The notes beneath the pieces were generated by a model that made no database searches, was not told the origin of the DNA, and worked only from the letters and a program-made list of their open reading frames with translations. Position numbers and translations under genes: made by a program. Positions 13,101 through 23,460 of a DNA stretch of 64,000 nt are shown one piece after another. The DNA is from Sclerurus mexicanus (Eukaryota > Chordata > Aves > Passeriformes > Furnariidae). How positions within the stretch are numbered: the first letter of the stretch is position 1; each line of letters starts with the position of its first letter. The stretch lies in NCBI GenBank assembly GCA_013396755.1, contig VWZF01002943.1, positions 310,001 through 374,000 on the forward strand, in the 5' to 3' direction.

Positions 13101-16100
13101 CAGCTAAACATGCATTCATGCTCCCCCAGCCCTTGCCTCCTAACCTGCTGTGCTGGTGTTGCGGCAGGTACCTGGCAAAGCTGTCTTCAGTGGGGAGCAT
13201 CTCTGAGGAGGACACCTGCGAGAAGCTGAAGGGCTTGATCCAGCGCCAGGTGCAGATGTGCAAGAGGAACCTGGAGGTGATGGACTCAGTGCGACGTGGA
13301 GCCCAGCTGGCCATCGAGGAGTGCCAGTACCAGTTTCGCAACCGCCGCTGGAACTGCTCCACACTGGATACCCTGCCTGTCTTTGGCAAGGTGGTGACAC
13401 AAGGTGAGTTGGGAGGGTGTGTGCCTGGTGTGATGCTGCTGGGGGAATAGCTACAAGAGCAGTCTGGTGGGCTGCAGGTGGGTTTGCCTGCTTGTCCCTG
13501 AACCAGTGGCTGGGGAGAGTCAGGAACGGCCCAGTGTTGGATCTTGGGCAGATGGATCCCTGGGCACTTCAGCAGAGCTCTTTTCACTGTGTTGAGGACA
13601 GCATATCCAGATCCTTGCCATTTCTCAGCTATCCTGAACCTTTTTCACACCTGTTGTATGGAGGCACTAGCCCAGGGTATTAGGAGACCTTGCCAAGTAC
13701 ATGTCAAGTTTGAGCAGGGGTCCTGAAGTCATCCTGTGGTCTCAACTCTTCCCCACCGAACCCATTAGCTCCACTCCATAAAGCCATGCCTGCTTTTACT
13801 CGGTCTCTTCTCTGGGCAGTGGTGAAGTGGAAGCCACTGCCAGGCTGGCCTGCAACTGCTCTCAAGCAGAGCATCAATCAGGAGAACAGCCTGCTGCCAC
13901 CTGGCAGAGGAAAAACACTCAGCAGCTGGGCCCTCAAGGATAGCAGCATTGCCTGCCAGCTGCCAGCCTTTGGTGTATGATCAGGGTAGCCCCCAGCCCC
14001 TCTGATCCCAGTTGCAACCAGGCTTCCCAGAGGCACAGGACTGTAATCAAACCAGAGCACTGGGGTGAGGAGACACTGGGGAAAACCCCTGCACAGCCCT
14101 TGGAGATCACTGAAGCATCCTTTGCCTTCCCTCAGGTGCCATCTCTGAGGTACCATCACAGAACCCCTAGACCAGAGCACCTCCTCAGCTCCGTGTTTGA
14201 CTTTCCTCCCCTCAGTGCAGGGGTGAAGATCTCTTCTTGTGAAGGTTTAGGGACTGAAAATACCATAAATACCAGAAACTAAAAGTCGTCTCTTTTTAGG
14301 CAGCCACAGCACAAACCGACCAACATGATCCTACTATTAACCTTGATTAACTTGGAGGTGGTTCAGTCCCCACGCTGGCTGGATCCTCCTCAGCCACTGC
14401 CAGCTAGGCCACCAAAGTCTGGGCTGTGACCACCAAAGTAGCTGTCCTCTGTCCGACCAGCAAGCCGGGGTGACGTCTGCTTGCAAGCCATCCCTCCTCT
14501 GCACCAAGCATGGGCCAACCCCAAATGCCAGTCCTTCTTGCTCAGAGATGGAGAGTCTGTATCCTCAACCAGCCTTGGAGGACAGTGGGGATTTGGGTGT
14601 TGCAAGAGCTGATCCCTGGCCATGCCACTGTGTGTGTTCACACCCAGGGTGCCCCCAACTTCCCAAACAAGCCATTTTCAACTGTGTGGCAACACATAGA
14701 TAGACAGAAGACCAGGGATGGGCTTGTGCCCAGGGGACTAGGGGAGTTCTTTGAGGTGCTTTGGGAGCAGAGCAGGGTTTTGCACACTAGTTTAGAGGGT
14801 GCTGGGTGCTACAGGACCCTATGTGAGAGGATGGCAAGGAGCTGCAGGGGATGTTCCTGGGTGTGGAAAGCAGCCAGTTATTTTGGATGCAGGAGGGATT
14901 TGTTGGCAGAGGTGCCCTGCAAGCACCAGGCAAGACAGCTCTGGAGAGTTCTCCCCACAGAGGCAGTTCAGCCTCTGCCTCTCCCATCACCATCATTCAT
15001 GTTTTTAATGTTGCGGGGCAGTTCCCAGCTCCTTCATTATTGCAAGGGCCCTCACTGCTACAAATATCTCCCAGTGCTGAGGTGTCTCTGCTGAATTTGG
15101 TCCAGGCTTAGTGCTAGGCAAGTAGTGTTCCTGGGGATGAGGTAGATGAGGGTCTTGCATGGGGTACCTCATCCTGGAAGAGTTTAGCTTAATAGCTCTG
15201 CTTAGCACACTTTGCCAAGAGGCAGCTTTCAGACCAGTCTTTCAAGGGGATTTATGTGCCACACCAGCGTTAGGAGGGGAGAGGAGAAGAGACACACACA
15301 ACAGCCCACCCAGAACCTTCGTCCACTTGGCTGGATGCCCCCTAGAAATCCCACTCACGTTGCCTTGGACTTGCTGCCACGTTTCCCGTCATGGTTTGTG
15401 CCGTTGCAGGGACACGGGAGGCAGCGTTCGTCTATGCCATCTCTTCAGCAGGGGTAGCCTTTGCCGTGACCCGTGCCTGCAGCAGCGGCGAGCTGGACAA
15501 GTGTGGATGTGACCGCACGGTGCAGGGAGGCAGCCCGCAGGGTGAGCATCCAAACAGAGGGGCAGCTGCATGGGGACGTGAAATAGCTGAAATACCTGCA
15601 ATTCAAACCCACTCTCTGAAGTCATCCAGAAAGGAGGAAGAAGGTTTTTAGTCCACATGAGCCCTTCAAAAAGGCATCTAGGAGCGTTATCCCCAGGGCA
15701 AAGAAAGCATCTTCTCCATGTGTTCCCTAGAGCCATACTCCCCAGCTTCCCCTATTCCCCAGGCAGCCCAGTCAGGGGTGGGCAGGCCAGCTGGGTTTTA
15801 GGAAGAGGAGGGCTGGAGAATGCAAGCTCCGCAGACTGGCTGTACCTGTCTCATCTATGCTCTCTGCCTCAGGCTTCCAGTGGTCAGGCTGCTCCGATAA
15901 CATTGCCTACGGTGTGGCCTTCTCGCAGTCCTTCGTCGACATCCGTGAGAGGAGCAAAGGGGCCTCTTCCAACAGAGCGTTAATGAACCTCCACAACAAT
16001 GAGGCAGGAAGAAAGGTAATGGCAAGGGGGAAGCCTGGGCAGCTGGCACAGCTCTGCAGCATCCCAGCTGAGCTCTGCAGCCACAGTTAGAGCCATTTGG

Positions 16101-16707
16101 ACTTCATTTAATCCCATGAACTCTTACCTACAAGCAGTGCTTTCTACACAGCTCTCCCTGGCCCCATCTGTTGGTCTCTCCCTGCTTTGTCTGTCTGGTG
16201 CTGACCGTTCTGTCTTGTTCTTTGTGTCTGTTCTCCCAGGCAATCCTGAACAACATGCGGGTGGAATGCAAGTGTCATGGTGTGTCAGGCTCATGCGAGT
16301 TCAAGACGTGCTGGAAAGCCATGCCCCCTTTCCGCAAAGTGGGCAATGTCCTGAAGGAGAAATTTGATGGTGCCACGGAGGTTGAGCAGAGCGAAGTCGG
16401 ATCCACCAAAGTCCTAGTGCCCAAAAATTCCCAGTTCAAGCCACACACAGATGAGGATCTCGTCTACCTGGACTCCAGTCCTGACTTCTGTGACCATGAC
16501 CTCAAGAATGGGGTGCTGGGCACCAGTGGCCGACAGTGCAACAAGACCTCCAAGGCCATAGATGGCTGTGAGTTGATGTGCTGTGGCCGTGGTTTTCACA
16601 CGGACGAAGTGGAGGTTGTGGAAAGGTGCAGCTGCAAATTCCACTGGTGCTGCTCCGTCAAGTGCAAACCCTGCCATCGGGTGGTGGAGATCCACACGTG
16701 CCGGTGA
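3306..16707 (+). CDS. WNT4: WNT4, secreted Wnt ligand (five coding exons, start codon cut by gap)
   Basis: Joining 3306-3380, 13168-13403, 15410-15541, 15873-16015 and 16240-16707 gives an uninterrupted frame. Adding the ATG implied at 3304-3306 makes it 351 codons, the usual WNT4 length. All introns are GT-AG and phases match. The protein starts with a hydrophobic signal peptide (residues about 7-22) and has the N-glycosylation sites NCS and NKT, the invariant NRRWNCST block, and the CKCHGVSGSC motif whose serine (residue 212) carries the palmitoleate that Wnts need for Porcupine/Wntless export and Frizzled binding. It ends in the cysteine-rich Wnt domain, last residues HTCR. WNT4 acts outside the cell through Frizzled receptors, and in vertebrates drives kidney tubule formation and female gonad development. 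The sequence is of bird type (for example ILNNMRVECKC). No frameshift or lost cysteine was noticed; only the start codon is hidden. Confidence 0.97.
3381..13167 (+). other. WNT4 intron 1 (9.8 kb)
   Basis: This intron runs between the donor at 3381 and the acceptor CAG ending at 13167. The first 1.7 kb is CpG-rich and the rest is CpG-poor. Long open frames in the GC-rich part (for example 4221-4904 plus and 4562-5197 minus) are composition artefacts. I see no repeat copy or RNA gene here. One block (5225-5345) looks like a regulatory candidate. A second A/T-rich, unusually non-repetitive block at 10530-10690 might be conserved, but I cannot test this. Confidence 0.85.
5225..5345 (+). promoter_or_regulatory. 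Candidate intronic enhancer with SOX, FOX and TCF/SOX motifs
   Basis: Directly after the CpG-rich part of intron 1 the base composition changes, and several transcription-factor words cluster: an inverted SOX pair ACAAT-TCCC-ATTGT at 5253-5266, forkhead words TGTTTAT (5264-5270) and ATAAACA (5305-5311), AACAAAG at 5285-5291, GGATTA at 5245-5250, and GATA-like TTATC nearby. Short motifs like these occur by chance, so the call rests only on their density and position. Conservation is unknown. Confidence 0.25.
13168..13403 (+). CDS. WNT4: WNT4 coding exon 2
   Basis: The acceptor GCGGCAG precedes 13168 and the donor GTGAGT follows 13403. The exon encodes the end of the Leu codon and then YLAKLSSVGSISEEDTCEKL through FGKVVTQ, including the Wnt hallmark RNRRWNCST with an N-glycosylation site. 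Length is 236 bp, and it leaves one base of a Gly codon for exon 3. Confidence 0.97.
13404..15409 (+). other. WNT4 intron 2
   Basis: A 2.0 kb intron bounded by GTGAGT and TTGCAG. No repeat, RNA gene or convincing exon was seen. The open frames present run on both strands and are not protein-like. Confidence 0.9.
15410..15541 (+). CDS. WNT4: WNT4 coding exon 3
   Basis: 132 bp encoding GTREAAFVYAISSAGVAFAV through the Gly after SPQ, with CSSGELDKCGCD, part of the conserved Wnt cysteine pattern. Acceptor CCGTTGCAG, donor GTGAGC at 15542. Phase 1 at both ends, matching its neighbours. Confidence 0.97.
15542..15872 (+). other. WNT4 intron 3
   Basis: A 331 bp GT-AG intron (GTGAGC ... CTGCCTCAG). 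Nothing else was recognised in it. Confidence 0.9.
15873..16015 (+). CDS. WNT4: WNT4 coding exon 4
   Basis: 143 bp encoding FQWSGCSDNIAYGVAFSQSF through NNEAGRK. Acceptor TGCCTCAG, donor GTAATG at 16016, ending in phase 0. FQWSGCSDN and the LMNLHNNEAGR stretch are characteristic of Wnt proteins. Confidence 0.97.
16240..16707 (+). CDS. WNT4: WNT4 coding exon 5 (C-terminal domain and stop)
   Basis: This exon starts with AILNNMRVECKCHGVSGSC, which contains the acylated serine (residue 212), and runs through the cysteine-rich C-terminal domain to HTCR and TGA at 16705-16707. Acceptor TTCTCCCAG. The intron before it (16016-16239, 224 bp) is unremarkable. Confidence 0.98.
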   Translation, partial: AILNNMRVECKCHGVSGSCEFKTCWKAMPPFRKVGNVLKEKFDGATEVEQSEVGSTKVLVPKNSQFKPHTDEDLVYLDSSPDFCDHDLKNGVLGTSGRQCNKTSKAIDGCELMCCGRGFHTDEVEVVERCSCKFHWCCSVKCKPCHRVVEIHTCR

Positions 16708-18525
16708 TGCACCTGTCCTCCCTTTAATGACCCTGCTTCTCCCTTGCCCCACAGCCAGGACTGAGGAAGTGACCCAGATGCTGCAGGGAGAGCACAGCTC
16801 TTTACAGAGACAGAACCCCAGAGAAAAACAGATTTTAAAGAAAAAAATATTTAAAGTTTCAAAAAATTGATCATTGTTGGCTTTTTTTATTTTGTTTTGT
16901 CTGCCTTGCTGTATTTATTGCTGAAGCTAGAGCCCTCAGTGTCCTGTGCCAGTTTGCTCTGGCTGGCTGGGGACCTGCATGATGCCAGCTCCCCTCGGAC
17001 AAGCTCCTGCACTGCAGACAAGAGGTGTTTAAGCCAAGGGTAGTGCAGCATTCAAAATCTTCTATCACTGTTATTTTTGTGCGTTTACAGCATGTAGTGA
17101 ACATCCAGGAGCAGTGCTGCCCTGGCTGAGCCTCAGGAGGTGCATGGCAGGGGATGGGCAGGTGGTGACAGGGTAGCACTGTCCCCCAACACTTAAGTTC
17201 CATGTAAAGCCCAGCCACGGTGATCAGTTTCTAAGTGGAACATGGGACACTCTTGGCCCTTCTCGTTATGGGATACCTGATGGCCTTCTGGGCACTGGAT
17301 GGATTTTGGAGCAGTTCCAGTGGCCACTCTGATTTACAGAACCTCCTTAGTGGTTGCCCAGGGCTGTTGGAGGATGTGATGGCCCCACCATGCTTCTGTT
17401 CCCACCCTGTCTTCTCCAGCACTTCATTCCATTGGAAATAGTGAAGGGCAGTGGTATCTGCAGTCCACTGACTGTTAATGGAGCTGGGAGCTGATGGAAG
17501 GAAATCTCAGTGGATTTCTTTTCCTCTGTCCCATGATTGCCCCCACCTTGCTCACCAGCATCCCACAACAGGTCTCCTCTTCTTCCTCCACATGCCTGTT
17601 CTCCTCACCTAGGAGGGATCTGGGGGACAGTCCCTGTCCCGCTGGATGCTGAGAAAAGCAAATGTAAAAGATGGAGGCAGTTGTTGGGGGTGAGGGAAAG
17701 ATGCTACTGAGGAAAGGGAATGCTTGTGCTCTGCCAGTTTCACTGTCTTGTCCTCAGGAAGCATGAGAGAAGGACTGAGCCAGAGCAATGCTGCCACGTG
17801 TGCCCTGGCCACACAAATTTAGTGCAGCAGGGCTCCATCTGCCCCCTCCAGCTCCCTGGAGTGCTGCCGTGAGGATAAGGCACTGTCCTACCCACTGTGG
17901 CTTTGCTCTGCCTGGGACTTAGTTAGCGCAGAGTCCTTGCCGTTGGGCTACGGGACGAAGTATTTGGAGAACTAATAAGCAGAAGGGCACTGAGAGGGGA
18001 CGTGGAAAGCAAACTGGTTCCTCTCTCCCTCACCCACTGGTCTGTGAGTTGAGAAGCAAAAGGCAAGCAGAGAAAAACCTTGAAATGGCAACTCAAGCCA
18101 ACAGGAACATCTGCCTATGATATGGCAAGGAATCAGCACAGGGTGGCATTGCCAAGCCTTCCTGTGTAGGAGGGAGCTCCCTGCATGGTCCAGGAAAGCC
18201 CAGATCCGTGGCTGTCACCCTCCAGGCTGGAGGAGGGGTCCTTGCAAACCTGCAGTTTTATTTTTCTTCTGTGAGAGGGGAAGGGTTGCAGGAATGCACA
18301 GACATATGTGAAATCCCGTCTGTGCCATGGCAGTGATGGGCTGGGGGAGAGCCTGCGGTTGCTGGAAGGTCTCCAGACATGGTCCGGCTGGATGGCTGCT
18401 GACAACTGACTTGAAGCAGTGCAGGGTGAAGGAGGTTTGCATCAAGGCGTTCCCCCAGCACATCCCAACTGCCTCCCTCCTGCCTGCTCAGCCCCAGTTC
18501 CAATAAACCTTCAGCAAAAGGTGCT
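16708..18525 (+). other. WNT4: WNT4 3'UTR (predicted extent)
   Basis: Non-coding sequence after the WNT4 stop. The end is predicted from the AATAAA at 18502-18507 followed by a GT-rich stretch at about 18521-18540. No earlier canonical AATAAA was noticed. Later candidates exist (for example AATAAA at 21435-21440), so a longer isoform is possible. Confidence 0.55.
18502..18507 (+). terminator. Predicted WNT4 polyadenylation signal AATAAA
   Basis: Canonical AATAAA 1.8 kb after the stop, followed within 20-35 bp by GGTTGTGGTGGGGG, a strong GT-rich downstream element. Cleavage is expected near 18520. Not confirmed by transcript data. Confidence 0.55.
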
Positions 18526-21500
18526 GGGTTGTGGTGGGGGAGGGGACACCCAGGTGACACCCTGAGGTGGAGCACAGTGTGTTGGTCCACTTCAATGCAA
18601 ACCAGAGATCTCCTCTGCAAAGCAGGGGTTGCCTCCCTCAATTGGCTCAGTTGACCAAGGGTGCAGCATTAAATCCACAGGGGATCTAAGTTTCCTGGCT
18701 CCATCTCTAGTCCCTCAAGGCTGCAAGTCCTCAAGTACCTTAGAGACTGTTCCTCCTCTTCCCAGCTCATGCAGAGGAGGTCACAGACCTCAGGCCAATG
18801 GCCAAGTCTTCTGCTCTTCGTCTGTCTAGGATGAGGGCCAAAGCTGAACAAGACAATCCAGATCAGGGTGGAGATAATCTCCATACACGGGATTTTTTCA
18901 AGCTGCAATGGAAGCTGAGCCCTGCAAATGTCGCCCAGAGATACCTTGGCTCCACAGCATTATGGCTCTTCTCGCAACTGTAAATTTCAGCATCAGAGGG
19001 GGGCAGGAAATGCCTTTTCGTATTTACTCTGTCTATTAAATAATAAGTTTGTGCTGAACAAGCCATGGGATTTTCCTGTCCTGAAATGAGCTCCGCTGGG
19101 CTGTGTAAAAGCAGCATGTGCTGCAAACACCTCATGGTTGTTGGTCTCCTCCCAAGAGTACTTAGTTGGAAGGAGAGGTGCCCACATAGTGTCTCCTGAC
19201 AGTGCAAGGGGAACACGAAGGCTGTTTTTGTCCCTCTTCCTGTCTCACCTGAGGAGAGGCTGGTTGTTGAGGCTGGTGTTTGGATCATAGGCTGCATCCA
19301 TGCTTTCCCATCAGCGAAAGGACAGCTTGCTTGTTAGTCTTCTGCCTTAACCATTTGACATACTGCTACCTTAAAGGCCACTTATCTTAGATTTCAGTAA
19401 GTCTGTGATGTCCTCCTGTGGAGAGGGCATTGATATCCAACTGCTTAGAGCAGTGCTCCCCTGCCTTGCCCACAGCCAAGGGGCCACAGCTGCCTTATGT
19501 GCTGCTGGAAGCATCCTGCCAGTGTTTTTGAGGTGCATTTGGGCTGTGAGGGAGAAAAAACTCCCCACAGATGCCAAGTCAGGGACTGCTGCCTCTTGCC
19601 CCCATACCTGCCTGGAAGTTGCTAGATTTGGAGAGGATGCAGTGCCAGATACCCAGGCATGTTTAAAGTGGCCCTCAGCCTCTTGTCCCTTGTCCTTCCC
19701 CAACCCAAGAGCATTGGCTGCATCCTTTTCACACTGTTCCCTACGGTCTAGAGCTGCTCGCTTCAGCATGTGTTGGTGCTGGGTCCGGCTGTGCGTACAC
19801 TCTGCCCTGTCTCCTTTCCTTAGTTGTAGCTCTCTGCTTGCAAAGCTCATCTTTCCACAGGCTCATGATAAAACCAATGTCTTTTCTCCCTTTGGCCTCT
19901 GTGGTGGCAGGGGTTGAGGAGTATTTTGTTAAGTTCAACTGTTGTTGCAGAAAGAGAGTGGTAGGAAGGGAGAAAATTATGCCTGAGCCTCCCAAAACTC
20001 TTTCCTTCCAACAGGTCCTCTCTTCCTCTGGTAGATCCCACCCCTCCAGCCCTTTTCTTTCCCACTCCAGCTTCAGCCTCAGGTCTCCAGGGAAACAAAA
20101 GATGCTTCACCCTCCCGCTAAAACAAGGTGCAGGGAGATGTGACCATGGACAAAGCAAGATGTTCAGGTTCTCCTCCTCCAACGGCCCCACCTGCTCAGC
20201 TGTCCCCTGCATCCCACACACATCAGACAGCATCCTGCTATGCCTTTCCTCACCACTGCATCCAGCCACATGCTCAGCCCTGTCGCAAGCCCTACAGGCC
20301 CTGCACTAGGTCCTCATCCTCAGTGCCCAAACACCCTCTCCCTGGTGAGTGCATCCCTCCTCCAAGAACTCAGAAGGCTGACATCACCCAGCTTCTTGTA
20401 CTCATAAACCTTCCTGAATGTCCCACTGCCAACTCAGGAGCATCAAGGCAAAAACAGGACATCACCTCCAAGCCCTCCCCACCCTGCTCCAGCAGATGGG
20501 TAACTCCATGGTATTTTCCCTATTCCCCAAACTCCCAACTTCATCACCATGTTCTGCTACTTCTTTTTTCTTCACCTTTTCTACTGGAAAACCTACTCCA
20601 TCTGTTAGGCACCTTCAGCCTCAGCTACTCCATGCTCTGGGCTTCACATTTGCCAACTCTCCCTCCCTGATCCAGTCTGAGCATGGCACAGCCAAGTGCA
20701 TGGGCAGAGCTGGTATTTCTCTCCAGCTGTTTTGACCGCGCCAGCCTCATGCCCTCTACTGGCCATGGACACTTCCATTACTCCCAACTATCTCATTTTC
20801 CCTCTTCAGGCATGTTCAGCCCCACCCCACTGTCACTGTGGGTGATATTAATGGTGCTGATGGAACATGAATTAGCACTTGCATCCTTTCTCTCCCCTCA
20901 CACCATCAGGGAACATTACACCAAATCCCTTTGCATATTCCTTCAGCAATGAGCACAGTAATTCTCCTGTATCTCCTCCTCTCCCTTTATCCACATGAGC
21001 TTACCTGTAGGAAAGTAAGGTGATGGAGACAGCAGGAAAAAAAGAGTCTAGGACCACCAAAATGATACTTGAAGGATGGAATGTTGTCTCGCTGCATGGA
21101 CAAGCAGCAGAAAAGGATCAGTCTTCCTTAGAGCTGCCATGCCACAGTAATTGGGAATGACAGGTCTCACCTCAATCTGGCACAGTAGTACCCATGCTGG
21201 GGTGACCGTTGCTCTCACCTGCATTTGTTGAAGATGTCAGCAGTGCCTTGGCCACCCAGCACATCTTCCATCAGCATGAGGCTGCAGCACAAGGCCATGC
21301 TGAAGGACAGATGCACAGTGGAGCAGAGCCTTTGACAGCAGTGTGATACTGTGACAGCAGGAGGGCACCCAGCCAGCGCTCCTCAAAGAGGCCTCCCGAC
21401 CCTGACTGCCAAAATCCTGCTTTAAGCACAGAAAAATAAATTGTGCAACCTGCCTTGGACTGGATTGTAACAGTGTGGGCGGAGGGGAGGAAGGGGCAGG

Positions 21501-22104
21501 AGCTGGGCTGAGGAACAGGCCCCACCTTGCAGCATTTAGGCAGGACCACACTAACACCTTGTGCTTGAGCAACACCTGCACTGGGCACTGCCCTTCTCCT
21601 CCCTTGCAGATATGCCCCGGTGTTTCTGCAGCCACCAACCTTCTCCTCAAAGACCCAGAGATGTAGCCACATCCAAGCCCCATCCTTAAGCCTGTGCTCA
21701 TACCTCAGGAGCTATGATCTTTCCTAGGCTGGCCTCCAGACCTGGCAACGCATTCTTTCCCCAATCCCAAATCTGACTGTTAGTATTTCCGTGAGCACAT
21801 GAGCAGGGTTTGTTTGCTGGATGAGTGCCGTAAGACTGTGGATCCCGAAATTGCCGTGGACAGTGCCTCAAGAGGAGAGATTTGGTCCAAAGCAGGTAAA
21901 TGATCCATCAAGTTCTTCTCCTTCCAGTTCTCCATCGTTCACAACAAGTGAAAGTACAAATTGCAAGCCTTAATTAGAATCAGTTGCTGAGAAGTGCAAA
22001 AAATAACCGACCCCAAACCCCGCGGTGGCTCTTGAGCCCACTTGTCCCTCCCAGTTCTGGTCTAGGACAGTTGTTGCACTATCACAGCTCTTATAATTTA
22101 CACA
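18526..22104. other. Intergenic DNA after WNT4
   Basis: No gene or recognisable repeat. Roughly 20160-20700 is pyrimidine-rich and gives a long proline/serine-rich open frame that I regard as a composition artefact. A second possible poly(A) signal, AATAAA at 21435-21440, might serve a longer WNT4 transcript. Confidence 0.6.
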
Positions 22105-22215
22105 GGCAGATAGTGATGGGACATGGGGGAACAGTTTTAAAATAAGAGGAGAGATTTAGATTGGATGCTAGGAAGAAGTTCTTTACTCAGAGGGCAGTGA
22201 GGCTGTTACAGCATG
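22105..22215 (+). repeat. CR1 LINE fragment (3' region)
   Basis: The sequence resembles the CR1 stretch just before the 3' end (AGATTTAGATTGGATGCTAG, GAAGAAGTTCTTTACTC, GAGGGCAGTGAGGC). The 3' tail itself is missing or too diverged to see. Edges approximate. Confidence 0.65.
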
Positions 22216-23281
22216 GCATGATAACAAAGGGGTTGGAAAATGTCTCTTCAGGTGTCCCAGCCTCCCTGAGCTGGGGCTAGCCAAACTCAGTCCATGAGAA
22301 GGTCTCCAGCCCTTTCCAAAGAAAGGCTATCAAGCAGGGCGGCAAAGCAGACAACCAGCAGGTAGGTAACCTGCCTTCACAGGTGTACAGATCAGGAACC
22401 AAAACCATGATGGCTGGTCACCTCTCACCTGCCTTATCATCCCCAGATCCCCACAGATGATCTCACAGAGGTATATGAACCATTGACAGAACAATGCACT
22501 TATTGCTTACCCACCAAGTCAGAGCTCAGCAGGGCTGTGACTTCTTCCCTGCACCATAATCTGAGAAGCCATGAACTTCTCCAGCTCCCATCCTTTGGTC
22601 TGTGAGATGATTTCAACTATCTGCATGTACATTATTACTTCACTGGTCCAGAAATGAGAGGAAGAACCCCACCACATGTCAAGGAACTGTCAGAAAAAAT
22701 GCTGTGGCCAGGAAATGATGTAGAAACCAAAAGTGCTACTGCATCTTCCCTCATATCTACAGCTTTCAACAAAGACAGCCAGGAGACTCAGCATTTGACA
22801 GAGCCTCAAAGCCTCCACTTTTCTGAAGGAGAGGAAGATGGTATACAGAAGTTTATCAGCAAATGGCTCTTGAACCCAAGAATTAGAAATTTAAAAGGGA
22901 GTTTACAGGCTGCTTCTGAAAAAGACAGTCCAGGCATCCTGTTGTCCTGCAGAGTTGCTTGTTAAGGAAGGAAGTTGTGCGGAAAATTAAATGTAGCAGG
23001 ATTATAGAGACCTTCAAAGTTGGCTGTAAAACAAGATGTCCAGGAATGACCACAGAAATACAGAACATGTTCAGAGCAGTGCTGATGGTCAAGGCACTGT
23101 GGTTGATATGTAGCTTAATTTGAAGAGTGAAAAAACATGGAATTACGGGGAAAGAAAAAAAAAAAAAGGAACATCAGTATTCACATGGCCTCTCAGAATA
23201 CCAGGGATAGCAGACAAGCTTCCTGAGAACAAAACAGGGTGACTGTCTCCCTGCAGCCACTTCAAAAGATTCCATGAAGAT

Positions 23282-23460
23282 TGCAGAATCACAGAATCAC
23301 AGAGTGGTTCGGGGTGGAAGGGACCTTAAAGCTCACCTCATTCCAATCCTCTGCCATGGGCAGAGACACTGTCCGCTAGACCAGACTGCTCCAAACTTTG
23401 TTCAGCCTGGCCTTGGACACTTCTAGGGATGAGGTAACCACAGCTTCACTGGGCAATCAC
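23282..23460 (-). repeat. CR1 LINE 3' end, reverse orientation
   Basis: Begins with the reversed CR1 tail (AGAATCACAGAATCACAG), followed by GGTGGAAGGGACCTTAAAG and CTGCCATGGGCAGAGACACT, the hallmarks of a minus-strand avian CR1 3' end. Truncated after about 180 bp. Confidence 0.88.

Noticed and set aside
20128..20735. Proline/serine-rich open frames downstream of WNT4
   Set aside because: Caused by a pyrimidine-rich tract. There is no start context, splice signals or recognisable protein features.
21435..21440. AATAAA as the main WNT4 poly(A) signal
   Set aside because: The signal at 18502 has a much stronger GT-rich downstream element and gives a usual 3'UTR length. This one is kept only as an alternative.
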